From NCBI RefSeq assembly GCF_002160955.1, contig NZ_NFLN01000002.1, positions 186,001 through 250,000 on the forward strand: 64,000 bases of DNA, read 5' to 3'. A model generated the notes under the pieces. That model made no database searches. It was not told the origin of the DNA and was given only the letters and a program-made list of their open reading frames with translations. This document shows positions 51,372-62,367 of the stretch, piece by piece. Both the position numbers and the translations under genes were made by a program. Each line of letters starts with the position of its first letter. Position 1 is the first letter of the stretch. Origin of the DNA: Gemmiger sp. An120 (lineage in GTDB: Bacteria > Bacillota > Clostridia > Oscillospirales > Ruminococcaceae).

Positions 51372-52472
51372 ATGAGCACCTACATCGATCCAGCGCATCC
51401 CAACCGGCATGATCCTTACACTGACATTCCGGATGTTGTGATCCGCTATTTGAAATATCTGGAAACCATTTTAAATCGTTCCCCACGTACGGTTAATGCA
51501 TATTATATTGACCTGCGAGGTTTCTTCCGATTTCTGCTGGGCTTTCGTACCCATGCCGACACGCCCTCGAATGAGCTGGATGTACATGAACTGGATCTGG
51601 CCTTTGTAAGAGCCATCACACAGGAAGAAATCTACGAGTACCTGTATTATCTGACCAACGAATGCGCCAACAAGCCGGCAGCCCGGGCACGAAAGCTGGC
51701 CGCCGTCAAAGGGCTGTTCCGATACCTTGTACGAAAGGAAAATCTGCTTACTTACGACCCCGCTGAGGATATTTCCACCCCCAGTATCAAGCGGGCACTT
51801 CCTAAATACTTATCTTTGGAAGAAAGTCTCGAATTGTTAAATAATATACAAAGTGATTTTTTTGAGCGCGACTACTGCATCATTACCTTGTTTTTAAACT
51901 GCGGAATGCGTCTTACAGAACTGGTAACCATCGACCTTTCCGATTTCAAGGAAGACACCATCCGCATCGTAGGTAAAGGCAATAAAGAGCGACTTGTTTA
52001 CTTAAATAACGCCTGCAAGGAAGCCTTACGGCGTTACTGTGATGCACGGGCTGCCTTACCGAATCTGACGGACAAAAAAGCGCTGTTTGTATCAGCACGC
52101 ACGGGAAAACGTTTGTCCAACCGACGGGTTGAGCAGATTGTGGAACGATGCCTGAAAACTGCCGGACTCAGTGGACGCGGATATTCGCCGCACAAACTGC
52201 GGCACACAGCGGCGACTTTAATGTACCGTCACGGCAATGTAGATATGCTGGCTTTAAAAGAAATTCTGGGACACGAACATGTTTCCACCACAGAAATCTA
52301 TACTCACATCAACACTCAGCAGTTAAAGGATGCTGTGAGTTCCTCTCCCCTGTCGCGGGTAAAAGCGGCGATGGTGCACCGGTCAGACAAAGAGTTGCCC
52401 GAACATCAGGAAGAAAGCAACCTGGAGAATCTCGACGACAACGCCAAGGGCACCGAAAGTGAGGAAACGTAA
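51372..52472 (+). CDS. XerC/XerD-like tyrosine recombinase
   Basis: 366 residues. N-terminal SAM-like core-binding domain (RYLKYLETILNRSPRTVNAY) and catalytic domain with the active-site residues: Arg in CGMRLTELVTID, Lys in GKGNKERLVYL, HKLRHTAAT (His-x-x-Arg), HEHVSTTEIYTH (His/Tyr). The C-terminal 30 residues are an acidic extension (HQEESNLENLDDNAKGTESE) not seen in XerD. Start ATG 51372 after AAAGGAG. Single-Xer Firmicutes use such an enzyme for chromosome-dimer resolution; adjacency to a SpoIIM-like gene matches the Bacillus xerD locus. Confidence 0.88.
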   Translation: MSTYIDPAHPNRHDPYTDIPDVVIRYLKYLETILNRSPRTVNAYYIDLRGFFRFLLGFRTHADTPSNELDVHELDLAFVRAITQEEIYEYLYYLTNECANKPAARARKLAAVKGLFRYLVRKENLLTYDPAEDISTPSIKRALPKYLSLEESLELLNNIQSDFFERDYCIITLFLNCGMRLTELVTIDLSDFKEDTIRIVGKGNKERLVYLNNACKEALRRYCDARAALPNLTDKKALFVSARTGKRLSNRRVEQIVERCLKTAGLSGRGYSPHKLRHTAATLMYRHGNVDMLALKEILGHEHVSTTEIYTHINTQQLKDAVSSSPLSRVKAAMVHRSDKELPEHQEESNLENLDDNAKGTESEET

Positions 52473-53153
52473 CAGAAACCGTTTGACGCTGCTTCTCATC
52501 GTGGGGCCCCCATTCGCTAAACAATTCTGCCTGATAAGGCGGGACGTCCGCAATGCCTCAGCAGCAAATTGCAGTTGGAATCCAACACACAGAAGGCCAG
52601 GAATCCAGAATACAAGCGTGTAAAGCAAAACGCCCTGCCATCCAGACTGTGCGTAGAGCAGCGCAACATAGGCACTCTCCCAAAGCCCCCGCAGGAAAAT
52701 CAGGGTCAGCACAAGAGGGCTTCCAAATGCACACAGTCCCACAAGCAACAAGGCCAGAAGCACCCCTATATATCCAAGGAATCCCATACTGAAAAGCATA
52801 TCTGCGCCGGCTTGTGCACCAGTTTGTGCCAGATTCCGTCCATATAGCGTGAGAAAAGGTGTTACCTGTGGCAGCGACTGAACAGCCGCGATGCCTAACC
52901 CAAGCCCCAGCAGGTACAGAGTGCCGACAAGCAAATTCACTTTACTGTGTCTGGTGGGCGATTTAGGCCGAATGGCATGATCTTCCCTTTCTTTTCCAGG
53001 CGTTGCAGTGTGCTCGCAAGCCCTTTTCGAAGATTGCGTCACTGCGGGTACAGGCATGGATGGCATCGACATGGTTTCTGTTTGGCGCGGAAATTCTTTT
53101 ATTGTGTTGGTATTTGAGGGCGACACCGATGGCGGGCAGCGATAAGTCCACAT
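52383..53153 (-). CDS. SpoIIM-like sporulation membrane protein
   Basis: 256 residues: a hydrophilic N-terminus of about 75 residues, then five to six helices. The block GSPLVLTLIFLRGLWESAYV with LLYTLVFWIPGLLCVGFQLQ and EALRTSRLIRQ lines up in pattern with Bacillus SpoIIM, which acts in engulfment. In Bacillus spoIIM lies beside xerD, as here. The N-terminal extension is unusual. Start ATG 53153 follows AAGAGGT. Its 3' end overlaps the recombinase gene by 90 bp in opposite orientation, an uncommonly long convergent overlap. Confidence 0.6.
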   Translation of the reverse strand: MWTYRCPPSVSPSNTNTIKEFPRQTETMSMPSMPVPAVTQSSKRACEHTATPGKEREDHAIRPKSPTRHSKVNLLVGTLYLLGLGLGIAAVQSLPQVTPFLTLYGRNLAQTGAQAGADMLFSMGFLGYIGVLLALLLVGLCAFGSPLVLTLIFLRGLWESAYVALLYAQSGWQGVLLYTLVFWIPGLLCVGFQLQFAAEALRTSRLIRQNCLANGGPTMRSSVKRFLLRFLTFGALGVVVEILQVAFFLMFGQLFV

Positions 53154-53265
53154 AGCTTGTACCTCTTTGTTTTTTTGCACAGTATATGTATGGGCGGACT
53201 GAAAATAGTCTTGCAAGGCAGCTGGCAACAAGTGTGATTGCCAGCTGCCTTTTTAAAGAGCCAGG

Positions 53266-53715
53266 CTATACTGCCGCATGCCTGCGCGTTTCTCCACTGC
53301 CAATGCCCAAAACGCCGCCTAATCCCCCAAAGGCAACCAGGCAAATCAGTTTCCAGATGGCGATTGTAGTAAATTCCGTCTGACCGTTCAAAAAGGCCGA
53401 TACCACAAACAGGACAAAATAAACCGCACCGCAGCCAAGGCCAATCCATAATCCCCCTTGTCGGATGCGTTTTGCTGCCGCAAACGCTGTTACGGCGGTT
53501 CCCAGACCGGCACTGCAGATTGCCGCCACGGGGGCAGCATAGTCGGGAATATCTACCCGGCAATATACCCATGCGCAGGCAAGCATAGCCAAGCCAGCGC
53601 AGAGAATCCCCTGCACAGCCGCCATCAGCAATTGAATTGGAATATTGACCGGTGTACCACTACCGGTGTATAAACCTTTGGAAAGCGGTCCTTTAGAAAA
53701 CTGTGATTTTGCCAT
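53266..53715 (-). CDS. YrzE/TIGR04086 family membrane protein
   Basis: 149 residues, four helices (LMAAVQGILCAGLAMLACAW, GLWIGLGCGAVYFVLFVVSA). Start ATG 53715 after AGGGAGGTG. Directly downstream of yajC on the same strand, the position yrzE has in Bacillus. Function unknown. Confidence 0.75.
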   Translation of the reverse strand: MAKSQFSKGPLSKGLYTGSGTPVNIPIQLLMAAVQGILCAGLAMLACAWVYCRVDIPDYAAPVAAICSAGLGTAVTAFAAAKRIRQGGLWIGLGCGAVYFVLFVVSAFLNGQTEFTTIAIWKLICLVAFGGLGGVLGIGSGETRRHAAV

Positions 53716-53785
53716 AAAAAAGCACCTCCCTGTATACCAAACGGTATGCAGGGAGGTGTTCACTTTATGCTGTCTTGAAAACGCT

Positions 53786-54079
53786 TTACTTGTTCTCGGA
53801 ACCAGCGTCCATGTCCAGCTTGTTCACAGAGCCAATGGCAGTACGGCGGAAACGGATCTTGACGCGGTCGCTGCCGGTCTCCAGCACGAAGGTATCCTCT
53901 TTCAGGGCAACAACGCGGCCCACGATGCCGCCGATGGTGGTCACCTCATCGCCGATCTCGATGGAGTTGCGCATTTCCGTTTCCTTCTTCTGCTGCTTTT
54001 TCTGAGAACGGTACATGAAAAAGAACATACCGCCCAGGATCACCAGCATAAATACGATTTGAAGCATCTCAGGGGTCAT
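53786..54079 (-). CDS. yajC: Preprotein translocase subunit YajC
   Basis: 97 residues: one N-terminal helix (LQIVFMLVILGGMFFFMYR) and the conserved cytoplasmic SIEIGDEVTTIGGIVGRVVA, the YajC core. It assists Sec-dependent export with SecDF. ATG 54079 follows AAGGAG; the ATG is preferred over TTG 54085. Confidence 0.92.
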   Translation of the reverse strand: MTPEMLQIVFMLVILGGMFFFMYRSQKKQQKKETEMRNSIEIGDEVTTIGGIVGRVVALKEDTFVLETGSDRVKIRFRRTAIGSVNKLDMDAGSENK

Positions 54080-54172
54080 GGTCAATAATCTCCTTACATC
54101 TGTACTATTGGGTCCAACACAGTATTACAATTATATCGGTTTTACGCGATGATTGCAAGTCCAAACCGGAAA

Positions 54173-56363
<2,191 letters not shown>

Positions 56364-56381
56364 ACTTTTCCTCGCTTTAGA

Positions 56382-56411
56382 TTGACATTTACCGGCTGAC
56401 AATGCTATATT
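56382..56411 (+). promoter_or_regulatory. Promoter of the lysine-biosynthesis operon
   Basis: TTGACA, 18 bp, TATATT; transcription would begin just before the riboswitch. Confidence 0.7.
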
Positions 56412-56417
56412 GTTACC

Positions 56418-56600
56418 AGCACAGAGGTTGCGGCTTGCAAGAGTAGGCCCGTCTGTTCCGGCTGCCAGGCCGCTCATGCAGACCCGCCAAAAGGGCAAGC
56501 TGCCGAAGGTGGATGTTCGGCAAGCATTCGCCTGGGGTCAGTATCGAAAGAGCTGGAACTGTCACGCCGGACAAGGCGTGTTGCGCTGTGTCATGCAATC
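56418..56600 (+). ncRNA. Lysine riboswitch (L box)
   Basis: The conserved blocks follow in order: AGAGGTTGCGGCTTGCAAGAG, AAAGGGCAAGCTGCCGAAG, and GGAACTGTCACG, with closing P1 strands GCACAG and CTGTGT. It is followed by an alternative pairing region and a terminator, then asd. High lysine should fold it to end transcription before asd, dapA and dapB. Confidence 0.9.
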
Positions 56601-56623
56601 TAATTTATTATATTGCATAACTT

Positions 56624-56650
56624 GCCGGTTTTCAAGCCGGCTGTTTTTTT
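56624..56650 (+). terminator. Riboswitch-controlled terminator
   Basis: GCCGG/CCGGC stem followed by TG and TTTTTTT, 55 bp before the asd start; TGCAAT/ATTGCA just upstream can form a competing hairpin. Confidence 0.75.
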
Positions 56651-56705
56651 ATCCTGAAATATGCCGTTGCCGGGCAAAACTCAATTGAGGAAAGGTGTTT
56701 GCAGT

Positions 56706-57785
56706 ATGAAAGAGTATCGTGTCGGTGTAGTAGGCGCTACCGGTATGGTGGGACAGCGTTTCGTTTCGCTGCTGGAGAATCACCCCTGGTTCCATCTGGC
56801 GGTTGTAGCCGCTTCTCCCCGCTCGGCGGGCAAAACCTATGAAGAAGCCGTGGGCAGCCGCTGGGCGATGCCTACTCCCATGCCGGAAGCGGCGAAAAAG
56901 CTGGTGGTGCTGAATGCCGCCGACGTGGAAGCGGTTGCCTCTCAGGTGGATTTTGTTTTCTGCGCTGTGGATATGAAAAAGGATGAGATCCGCGCGTTGG
57001 AAGAGGCCTATGCCCGTGCTGAGTGTCCGGTGGTTTCCAACAACAGCGCCAACCGCTTTACCCCGGATGTTCCAATGGTTGTGCCGGAAATCAACGCCGA
57101 CCACCTGGAGATCATTCCTGCCCAGCGCCGCCGTCTGGGCACCAAGCGCGGCTTTATCGCGGTCAAGAGCAACTGCTCGCTGCAGAGCTATGTGCCCGCT
57201 ATGCACCCCCTGATGGAAGAGTTCGGCGTAACCAAAGCGCTGGTCTGCACCTACCAGGCCATTTCCGGCGCCGGCAAGACCTTTGCCACCTGGCCGGAGA
57301 TGGTGGATAACTGCATTCCCTACATCGGCGGCGAGGAAGAAAAGAGCGAGCAGGAGCCTCTCAAGCTGTGGGGCCATATTGAGGGCGACCGGATTGTTTC
57401 CGCCGCCAGCCCGGCCATTACAGCCCAGTGCCTGCGCATCCCGGTATCCGATGGCCATATGGCGGCTGTGTTCCTGAGCTTTGCCAACAAGCCCACCAAG
57501 GAGCAGATTTTGGATAAGTGGGCCAAATTTGCCGGCCCCGCGCAGGAGCTGAATCTGCCCAGCGCCCCCAAGCAGTTCCTGCACTATTTTGAGGAAGCTG
57601 ACCGGCCGCAGACCCGCCTTGACCGGGATACCGAAAAAGGCATGGCTGTCTGCATCGGCCGCCTGCGCGAGGATACCCAGTACGATTACAAGTTTGTATG
57701 CCTTTCCCACAATACGCTTCGCGGCGCTGCCGGCGGCGGGGTGCTTCTGGCCGAACTGCTGGCCGCCAAGGGATATTTTGACTGA
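56706..57785 (+). CDS. asd: Aspartate-semialdehyde dehydrogenase
   Basis: 359 residues. Nucleotide-binding VGVVGATGMVGQRF at the N-terminus; catalytic Cys157 in VKSNCSLQSY, the short-motif form seen in the archaeal/fungal-type enzymes; DGHMAAVFLSF follows. Reduces aspartyl phosphate to the semialdehyde. Start ATG 56706 (GAGGAAAG upstream). First gene behind the lysine riboswitch. Confidence 0.93.
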   Translation: MKEYRVGVVGATGMVGQRFVSLLENHPWFHLAVVAASPRSAGKTYEEAVGSRWAMPTPMPEAAKKLVVLNAADVEAVASQVDFVFCAVDMKKDEIRALEEAYARAECPVVSNNSANRFTPDVPMVVPEINADHLEIIPAQRRRLGTKRGFIAVKSNCSLQSYVPAMHPLMEEFGVTKALVCTYQAISGAGKTFATWPEMVDNCIPYIGGEEEKSEQEPLKLWGHIEGDRIVSAASPAITAQCLRIPVSDGHMAAVFLSFANKPTKEQILDKWAKFAGPAQELNLPSAPKQFLHYFEEADRPQTRLDRDTEKGMAVCIGRLREDTQYDYKFVCLSHNTLRGAAGGGVLLAELLAAKGYFD

Positions 57786-57799
57786 CAGGAGGTCTGTGC

Positions 57800-58687
57800 A
57801 TGAAGCCCACTATCTTTACCGGCTCTGCCGTGGCGATCATCACCCCGATGCATCCGGACGGAAGTGTGAACTATGAGGAATTTGACCGTATCCTGAACTA
57901 TCAGATTGAAAACGGCACCGACGCCATTGTGGTTTGCGGCACCACAGGCGAAGCGTCCACCATGCCGGACGCAGAACACCTCTCTGTGATTGAGCGGGCC
58001 GTACAAACGGTGAACCACCGGGTTCCGGTGATTGCCGGTACCGGTTCCAACGACACGCCCCATGCGATCAGTCTCTCCCGCGGAGCCCGCGATCTGGGCG
58101 CAGACGCACTGCTGCTGGTGACCCCCTATTACAACAAGACCAGCCAGCGGGGCCTGGTACAGCATTTCAATACCATTATTGACGCTGCTGGTTTGCCCGC
58201 TATTCTGTACAGTGTAGCTTCCCGCACCGGCGTGAACATCGCGCCCGCCACCGTAAAAGAGCTGGCCAAGAACCCGTTGGTTTGCGGCATCAAAGAAGCC
58301 AGCGGCAACATTGCGCAGGTAGCGCAGATTGCAGCGGATTGCGGTGATGAGATTGATCTGTATTCCGGCAACGACGACCAGATTGTCCCCCTGCTCTCGC
58401 TGGGCGGCAAGGGCGTTATCTCGGTGCTGGCCAACGTAGCCCCTCAGAAAGCTCACGACATCTGCCAGCTCTGGTTTGATGGCAAAGTGCAGGAATCCGC
58501 GAAGTTGCAGCTGGCTATGCTGCCGCTGATTCATGCGCTGTTCTGCGACGTAAATCCCATGCCGGTCAAAGCTGCCATGAATCTGCTGGGCTGGAATGCC
58601 GGCAGTTGTCGGATGCCTTTGATCGATCTGGACGAGGCACAGACCGCCCGGGTGCGCACGGAACTGCAGAAGGCCGGTTTGCTGTAA
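57800..58687 (+). CDS. dapA: 4-hydroxy-tetrahydrodipicolinate synthase
   Basis: 295 residues. Schiff-base Lys in VCGIKEASGN (about residue 163), GTTGEASTM and VTPYYNKTSQRG active-site loops. Condenses aspartate semialdehyde with pyruvate. ATG 57800 after AGGAGG; 14 bp after asd. Confidence 0.95.
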   Translation: MKPTIFTGSAVAIITPMHPDGSVNYEEFDRILNYQIENGTDAIVVCGTTGEASTMPDAEHLSVIERAVQTVNHRVPVIAGTGSNDTPHAISLSRGARDLGADALLLVTPYYNKTSQRGLVQHFNTIIDAAGLPAILYSVASRTGVNIAPATVKELAKNPLVCGIKEASGNIAQVAQIAADCGDEIDLYSGNDDQIVPLLSLGGKGVISVLANVAPQKAHDICQLWFDGKVQESAKLQLAMLPLIHALFCDVNPMPVKAAMNLLGWNAGSCRMPLIDLDEAQTARVRTELQKAGLL

Positions 58688-58703
58688 CCAAACTGTAAAA
58701 GTA

Positions 58704-58739
58704 AGCCCGGGCACGTTGCAAATGCGGCGGGCCCGGGCT
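58704..58739. terminator. GC-rich hairpin between dapA and dapB
   Basis: AGCCCGGGC pairs with GCCCGGGCT over an 18-nt loop. The T run is missing on the plus strand, so it may be a partial terminator or a message-stability element. Confidence 0.5.
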
Positions 58740-58838
58740 ATACTTATATTATGCGGCGATCCGGCAATTTTCGGAAGGATTCTTCGTTTTGTCGTTCGCC
58801 CCGAAGTTCGTCAAATCATCAGACAAAGGACGTGAACC

Positions 58839-59594
58839 ATGAAGCAGATTATTATTCAAGGTATCCGCGGCAAGATGGGCCGTGCGCTGTGTGAGCGCAT
58901 TGAAGGCCGTCAGGACTGCCGCGTACTGGCCGGTATCGATCTGTCCGCCGGGCAGGAAGGTGCCATTCCCGTTGTTTCCTCTCCCAGCGACCTGCCTGCC
59001 GGCGGAGATGTGGTAATTGATTTCTCGGCACCGGAAGCCTCCATGCGGCTGCTGGAGTATTGTGTAGCCCATTCCCTCCCCTGCGTGCTCTGCACCACTG
59101 GCTTTTCCGAAGAGCAGAAAGCACAAATCTGTCAGGCATCCGAAAAGGTAGCTGTGTTCCAGAGCGCCAACATGTCGCTGGGCATCAATCTGCTGGCCGA
59201 ACTGGCCTGCCGTGCGGCCAAAAAGCTGGGGCTGGATTATGACATCGAGATCATCGAAAAGCATCACCACAACAAGGTGGATGCCCCCAGCGGCACGGCC
59301 CTGCTGCTGGCGGATGCCATCAATGCTTCGGTAGATGTGCCCTATACCTACGTATATGACCGGCATGCTGTGCGCAAAGCCCGGGATGTACACGAAATGG
59401 GGCTGCACGCCGTGCGCGGCGGCAGTATCGTGGGCGAGCATGAAATCCTGTTCTGCGGCCAGGATGAGGTAATTACCCTGTCTCACAGCGCCGCTTCCCG
59501 CGGTGTATTTGCCAACGGCGCCATCAATGCGGCGCTGTTCCTGTGCGGAAAGCCGGCCGGTCTGTACACGATGCGCGATCTTCTGGAGGACTGA
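58839..59594 (+). CDS. dapB: 4-hydroxy-tetrahydrodipicolinate reductase
   Basis: 251 residues. Nucleotide-binding IQGIRGKMGRALCERI; catalytic block EIIEKHHHNKVDAPSGTA with the His and Lys residues. Reduces the DapA product with NAD(P)H. It has a 150-bp leader after the hairpin, so it may also have a promoter of its own. Confidence 0.95.
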   Translation: MKQIIIQGIRGKMGRALCERIEGRQDCRVLAGIDLSAGQEGAIPVVSSPSDLPAGGDVVIDFSAPEASMRLLEYCVAHSLPCVLCTTGFSEEQKAQICQASEKVAVFQSANMSLGINLLAELACRAAKKLGLDYDIEIIEKHHHNKVDAPSGTALLLADAINASVDVPYTYVYDRHAVRKARDVHEMGLHAVRGGSIVGEHEILFCGQDEVITLSHSAASRGVFANGAINAALFLCGKPAGLYTMRDLLED

Positions 59595-59597
59595 TTC

Positions 59598-60794
59598 ATG
59601 CTGAAGAACAAGCTGCTGGCCCTTCTGCTGGGCGCTGTTTTGCTATTCGGCTGCTCCGGCGTAAAGCTCGATCTGCCCGCCGCCGTACAGCCCGACCCTA
59701 CGCCTGCGCCTACAGCAGCGCCAACGCCTGAACCTACCCCGCAGGTAACAACCCTGCGTTTTTCCGCCACTGGCGACAATCTGATCCACCAGGGCATTTA
59801 CAAACAGGCAAACCGCCGTGCAGGCGGTGAAGGATACGATTTTTCCTACTGCTATGAGAATGTGCGGGATTTCTACGCAGACTTTGATATCAACTGGATC
59901 AATCAGGAAACCCTGATCAACGATAAGTATGAGCCTGCTACCTACCCCTGCTTTTCTACTCCCGGTCAGATGGCCCACGATCTGTACGATGTAGGGTTCC
60001 GGGTATTCAGCATCTCCAACAATCACACCTATGATAAGGGTGCCGGCGGTATCGAAGCGACCCTGGAATTCTGGGATACCATGCCGGAAGACACGGTGGT
60101 CTGCGGCCTGTACCGCGGGCAGGAAGATTACTCCAATATCACCCTGCAAACCGTAAACGGCGTAACCATTGCCTACCTGGCGTATACGGAACATACCAAT
60201 GGTATCCCCACGCCTTCCGGTGCTGTCGCGAATGTGATCTACACCAGCGAACTGGACGTAATCGAAAGCCAGATTACCCAGGCGGCTCAACTGGCTGATT
60301 TGGTGGTGGTAAGCAATCACTGGGGTGTAGAAGGCAGTCACACCATCACCGATGCGCAGCGCAATCTTGCCCAGCAAATGGTGGATTGGGGTGCAGACGT
60401 AATTATCGGCACTCACCCCCATGTGGTACAGGATGCCCAATGGCTTACCGCCGCTGATGGCCGGCAGTGTTTTGTAGCCTATTCCCTGGGCAACTATCTG
60501 AACGCGCAGTCCACCATGGATACCATGATCGGTGCGGTACTGGATTTCACCATCCAGAAAACCACCCAGCCGGATGGAACCAGCGAGACGGTGATCCAGT
60601 CCCCTGTTCTGCATCCGGTCATCAACCATTATGATGCCAATTACGGCAACATTCGTTTGTACTGGTTCCAGGACTACACCGACGAACTGGCTTCCCAGCA
60701 CGGTGTACGTGCCAAGTACCCGGAGTTCAGCCGCAGTTACATATCCAACGTCCTGACCAATACCATCAGTGAAGAATTCCTGGATATGGCCTGA
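59598..60794 (+). CDS. CapA family lipoprotein (poly-gamma-glutamate-synthesis-like metallophosphatase)
   Basis: 398 residues. Lipobox LLFGCS at about residues 15-20; then a Pro/Thr-rich linker (PTPAPTAAPTPEPTP) and a calcineurin-like CapA domain with the metal-site motifs SATGDNLIH, SISNNHTYDKG, VVVSNHWGVE and GTHPHVVQ. Anchored on the outer face; the substrate may be a capsule or cell-wall polymer. RBS lies within dapB, so it is the fourth gene of the operon. Confidence 0.88.
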   Translation: MLKNKLLALLLGAVLLFGCSGVKLDLPAAVQPDPTPAPTAAPTPEPTPQVTTLRFSATGDNLIHQGIYKQANRRAGGEGYDFSYCYENVRDFYADFDINWINQETLINDKYEPATYPCFSTPGQMAHDLYDVGFRVFSISNNHTYDKGAGGIEATLEFWDTMPEDTVVCGLYRGQEDYSNITLQTVNGVTIAYLAYTEHTNGIPTPSGAVANVIYTSELDVIESQITQAAQLADLVVVSNHWGVEGSHTITDAQRNLAQQMVDWGADVIIGTHPHVVQDAQWLTAADGRQCFVAYSLGNYLNAQSTMDTMIGAVLDFTIQKTTQPDGTSETVIQSPVLHPVINHYDANYGNIRLYWFQDYTDELASQHGVRAKYPEFSRSYISNVLTNTISEEFLDMA

Positions 60795-60819
60795 TTTTTA
60801 CGAGAGGAGCGATCGAAAT

Positions 60820-61284
60820 ATGTATGGCGTTTCCAAAATCACAAGTCAGCCTGATGTGATGCTGGTGACTTTTCCGGCTGCCGAATACTCAGCCCGGAGT
60901 GCTGCCAATCATCTGGATGCTTTTGCGCAAAACGGCGTGGTGGTGGACATGATCTGCCAGAGTGCCCCGCGCGGCACCCGGTTCGATCTGAGTTTTACCA
61001 CTTGCGGAGACGCTTTTGCGGCGGTAATGCAGGTTATCACCAAGCTGGCTCCGGATAAGCAGCAAGCACCGCTGATCAGCCGCGGCTACAGTAAGCTGAA
61101 TCTGTTTGGTGAAGAAATGGTAACCAGCTGCGGGGTTGCTGCCCGTGCATTGAGCGCACTGGCGGACGAAAACATCGAAGTTGCTCTGATCACCACCAGT
61201 GATCTGGACATTTCTCTGCTGGTGCGGGAAGAGAACGAAGATGTCGCGTTGTCTGCCCTGCATAAAGCGTTCTGTGTAGACTGA
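60820..61284 (+). CDS. Free-standing ACT-domain protein
   Basis: 154 residues, two ACT-like repeats: SKITSQPDVMLVTFPAAEYS (with VVVDMICQ...) and a second copy in EEMVTSCGVAARALSALADE (with IEVALITTSDLDISLLV), as in the C-terminal regulatory half of aspartokinases. The kinase domain is absent. Start ATG 60820 after AGAGGAG. Its position in a lysine operon suggests an amino-acid-sensing subunit for an aspartokinase encoded elsewhere; this is inference. Confidence 0.7.
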   Translation: MYGVSKITSQPDVMLVTFPAAEYSARSAANHLDAFAQNGVVVDMICQSAPRGTRFDLSFTTCGDAFAAVMQVITKLAPDKQQAPLISRGYSKLNLFGEEMVTSCGVAARALSALADENIEVALITTSDLDISLLVREENEDVALSALHKAFCVD

Positions 61285-61294
61285 TTGCCGATTT

Positions 61295-61332
61295 AAAGAA
61301 GCCGGGCCGTTTTCAAGCAGTCCGGCTTCTTT
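61295..61332 (+). terminator. Rho-independent terminator of the lysine operon
   Basis: AAGAAGCCGG pairs with CCGGCTTCTT, then TTTA, 20 bp after the ACT gene. Confidence 0.85.
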
Positions 61333-61450
61333 TATTAGCTTCTATAGATTTCAGCTATGGAACGTTATACAAAACAGGTATTGGCCTTTTTTCGCAGGCT
61401 GTATTATACTGGATTCGAATAAAAATGTTCCTGTACAGGGAGGGATTGGT

Positions 61451-62323
61451 TTGAAAATCGTGGAGCATCAATCATTGGATGAGGAACGCGCACTGTACGG
61501 AAGCCGCGATATCTTGGTACGGAATTGCCGGTTTGAAGGGCCGGCCGACGGGGAAAGTGCCCTGAAAGAATGCGATTCGATCCGGGTGGAAAATTGTGCC
61601 TTTCACCTGCGGTATCCGCTCTGGCACGACCACGGCGTTGTGATGGAAAACTGTGAGATGAACGAAGCCTGCCGGGCGGCGCTTTGGTATTCCGAAAATG
61701 TTCAGATCCGCAACACACAGATGCACGGCATCAAAGCGCTGCGGGAGTGCCGCTCGGTCGTTCTTGATTCTTGTGATGAAATTTCCCCGGAATTCGGGTG
61801 GTCCACAGCGAATATCCAGATGGAGAATTGCCGGATTCAAGGTGAATATTTTCTGCTGCGCGCCAAGGATATCACCGCGCGGCAGTTGCAGTTCACCGGA
61901 AAGTACTCTTTCCAGTATGTGGAAAACGCCGTAATAGAGGACAGTGTGTTGGACACCAAGGACGCATTCTGGCACGCAAAGAATACCGTCATACGCAACT
62001 GTGTTGTGCGCGGAGAGTATCTCGCCTGGTATTGCAGCAATGTTACCTTTGAGCATTGCCGCATTGAGGGAACACAGCCTTTCTGCTATTGCCGCGGTTT
62101 GAAGCTGATTGACTGTGAGATGGTAAACACGGATCTCTGCTTTGAGCGTTCAGACGTACAGGCAGAAATTACCACGCCGGTGTTAAGCATCAAGAATCCC
62201 TGGAGCGGGAGAATTCTTGTGCCGGAAGTCAAAGAGGTAATTCGGGATGATCCCCGCGCTCACGGAGAAATCATAATCGGAACCGCCAGCCCATCCCATA
62301 AACCTTTATCTCCTGCCGGCTGA
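61451..62323 (+). CDS. DUF3737 family protein, right-handed beta-helix
   Basis: 290 residues. Regular repeats of about 20 residues (ILVRNCRFEG, IRVENCAFHL, VVMENCEMNE, VQIRNTQMHG, IQMENCRIQG) form a beta-helix like pectate lyases, without an evident active site. Start TTG 61451 after AGGGAGGG. Common in gut Firmicutes; function unknown. Confidence 0.85.
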   Translation: MKIVEHQSLDEERALYGSRDILVRNCRFEGPADGESALKECDSIRVENCAFHLRYPLWHDHGVVMENCEMNEACRAALWYSENVQIRNTQMHGIKALRECRSVVLDSCDEISPEFGWSTANIQMENCRIQGEYFLLRAKDITARQLQFTGKYSFQYVENAVIEDSVLDTKDAFWHAKNTVIRNCVVRGEYLAWYCSNVTFEHCRIEGTQPFCYCRGLKLIDCEMVNTDLCFERSDVQAEITTPVLSIKNPWSGRILVPEVKEVIRDDPRAHGEIIIGTASPSHKPLSPAG

Positions 62324-62367
62324 CTTGGCCTGACAGGGTTTAGTGCATCAAAAAGGAGTGCTTCGTT

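Noticed and set aside
56649-57710. 353-codon minus-strand frame
   Set aside because: Antisense to asd and starting inside it; a shadow.
58704-58739. dapA/dapB hairpin as a full operon end
   Set aside because: No T run follows on the plus strand, so it cannot be taken as a definite transcription end.
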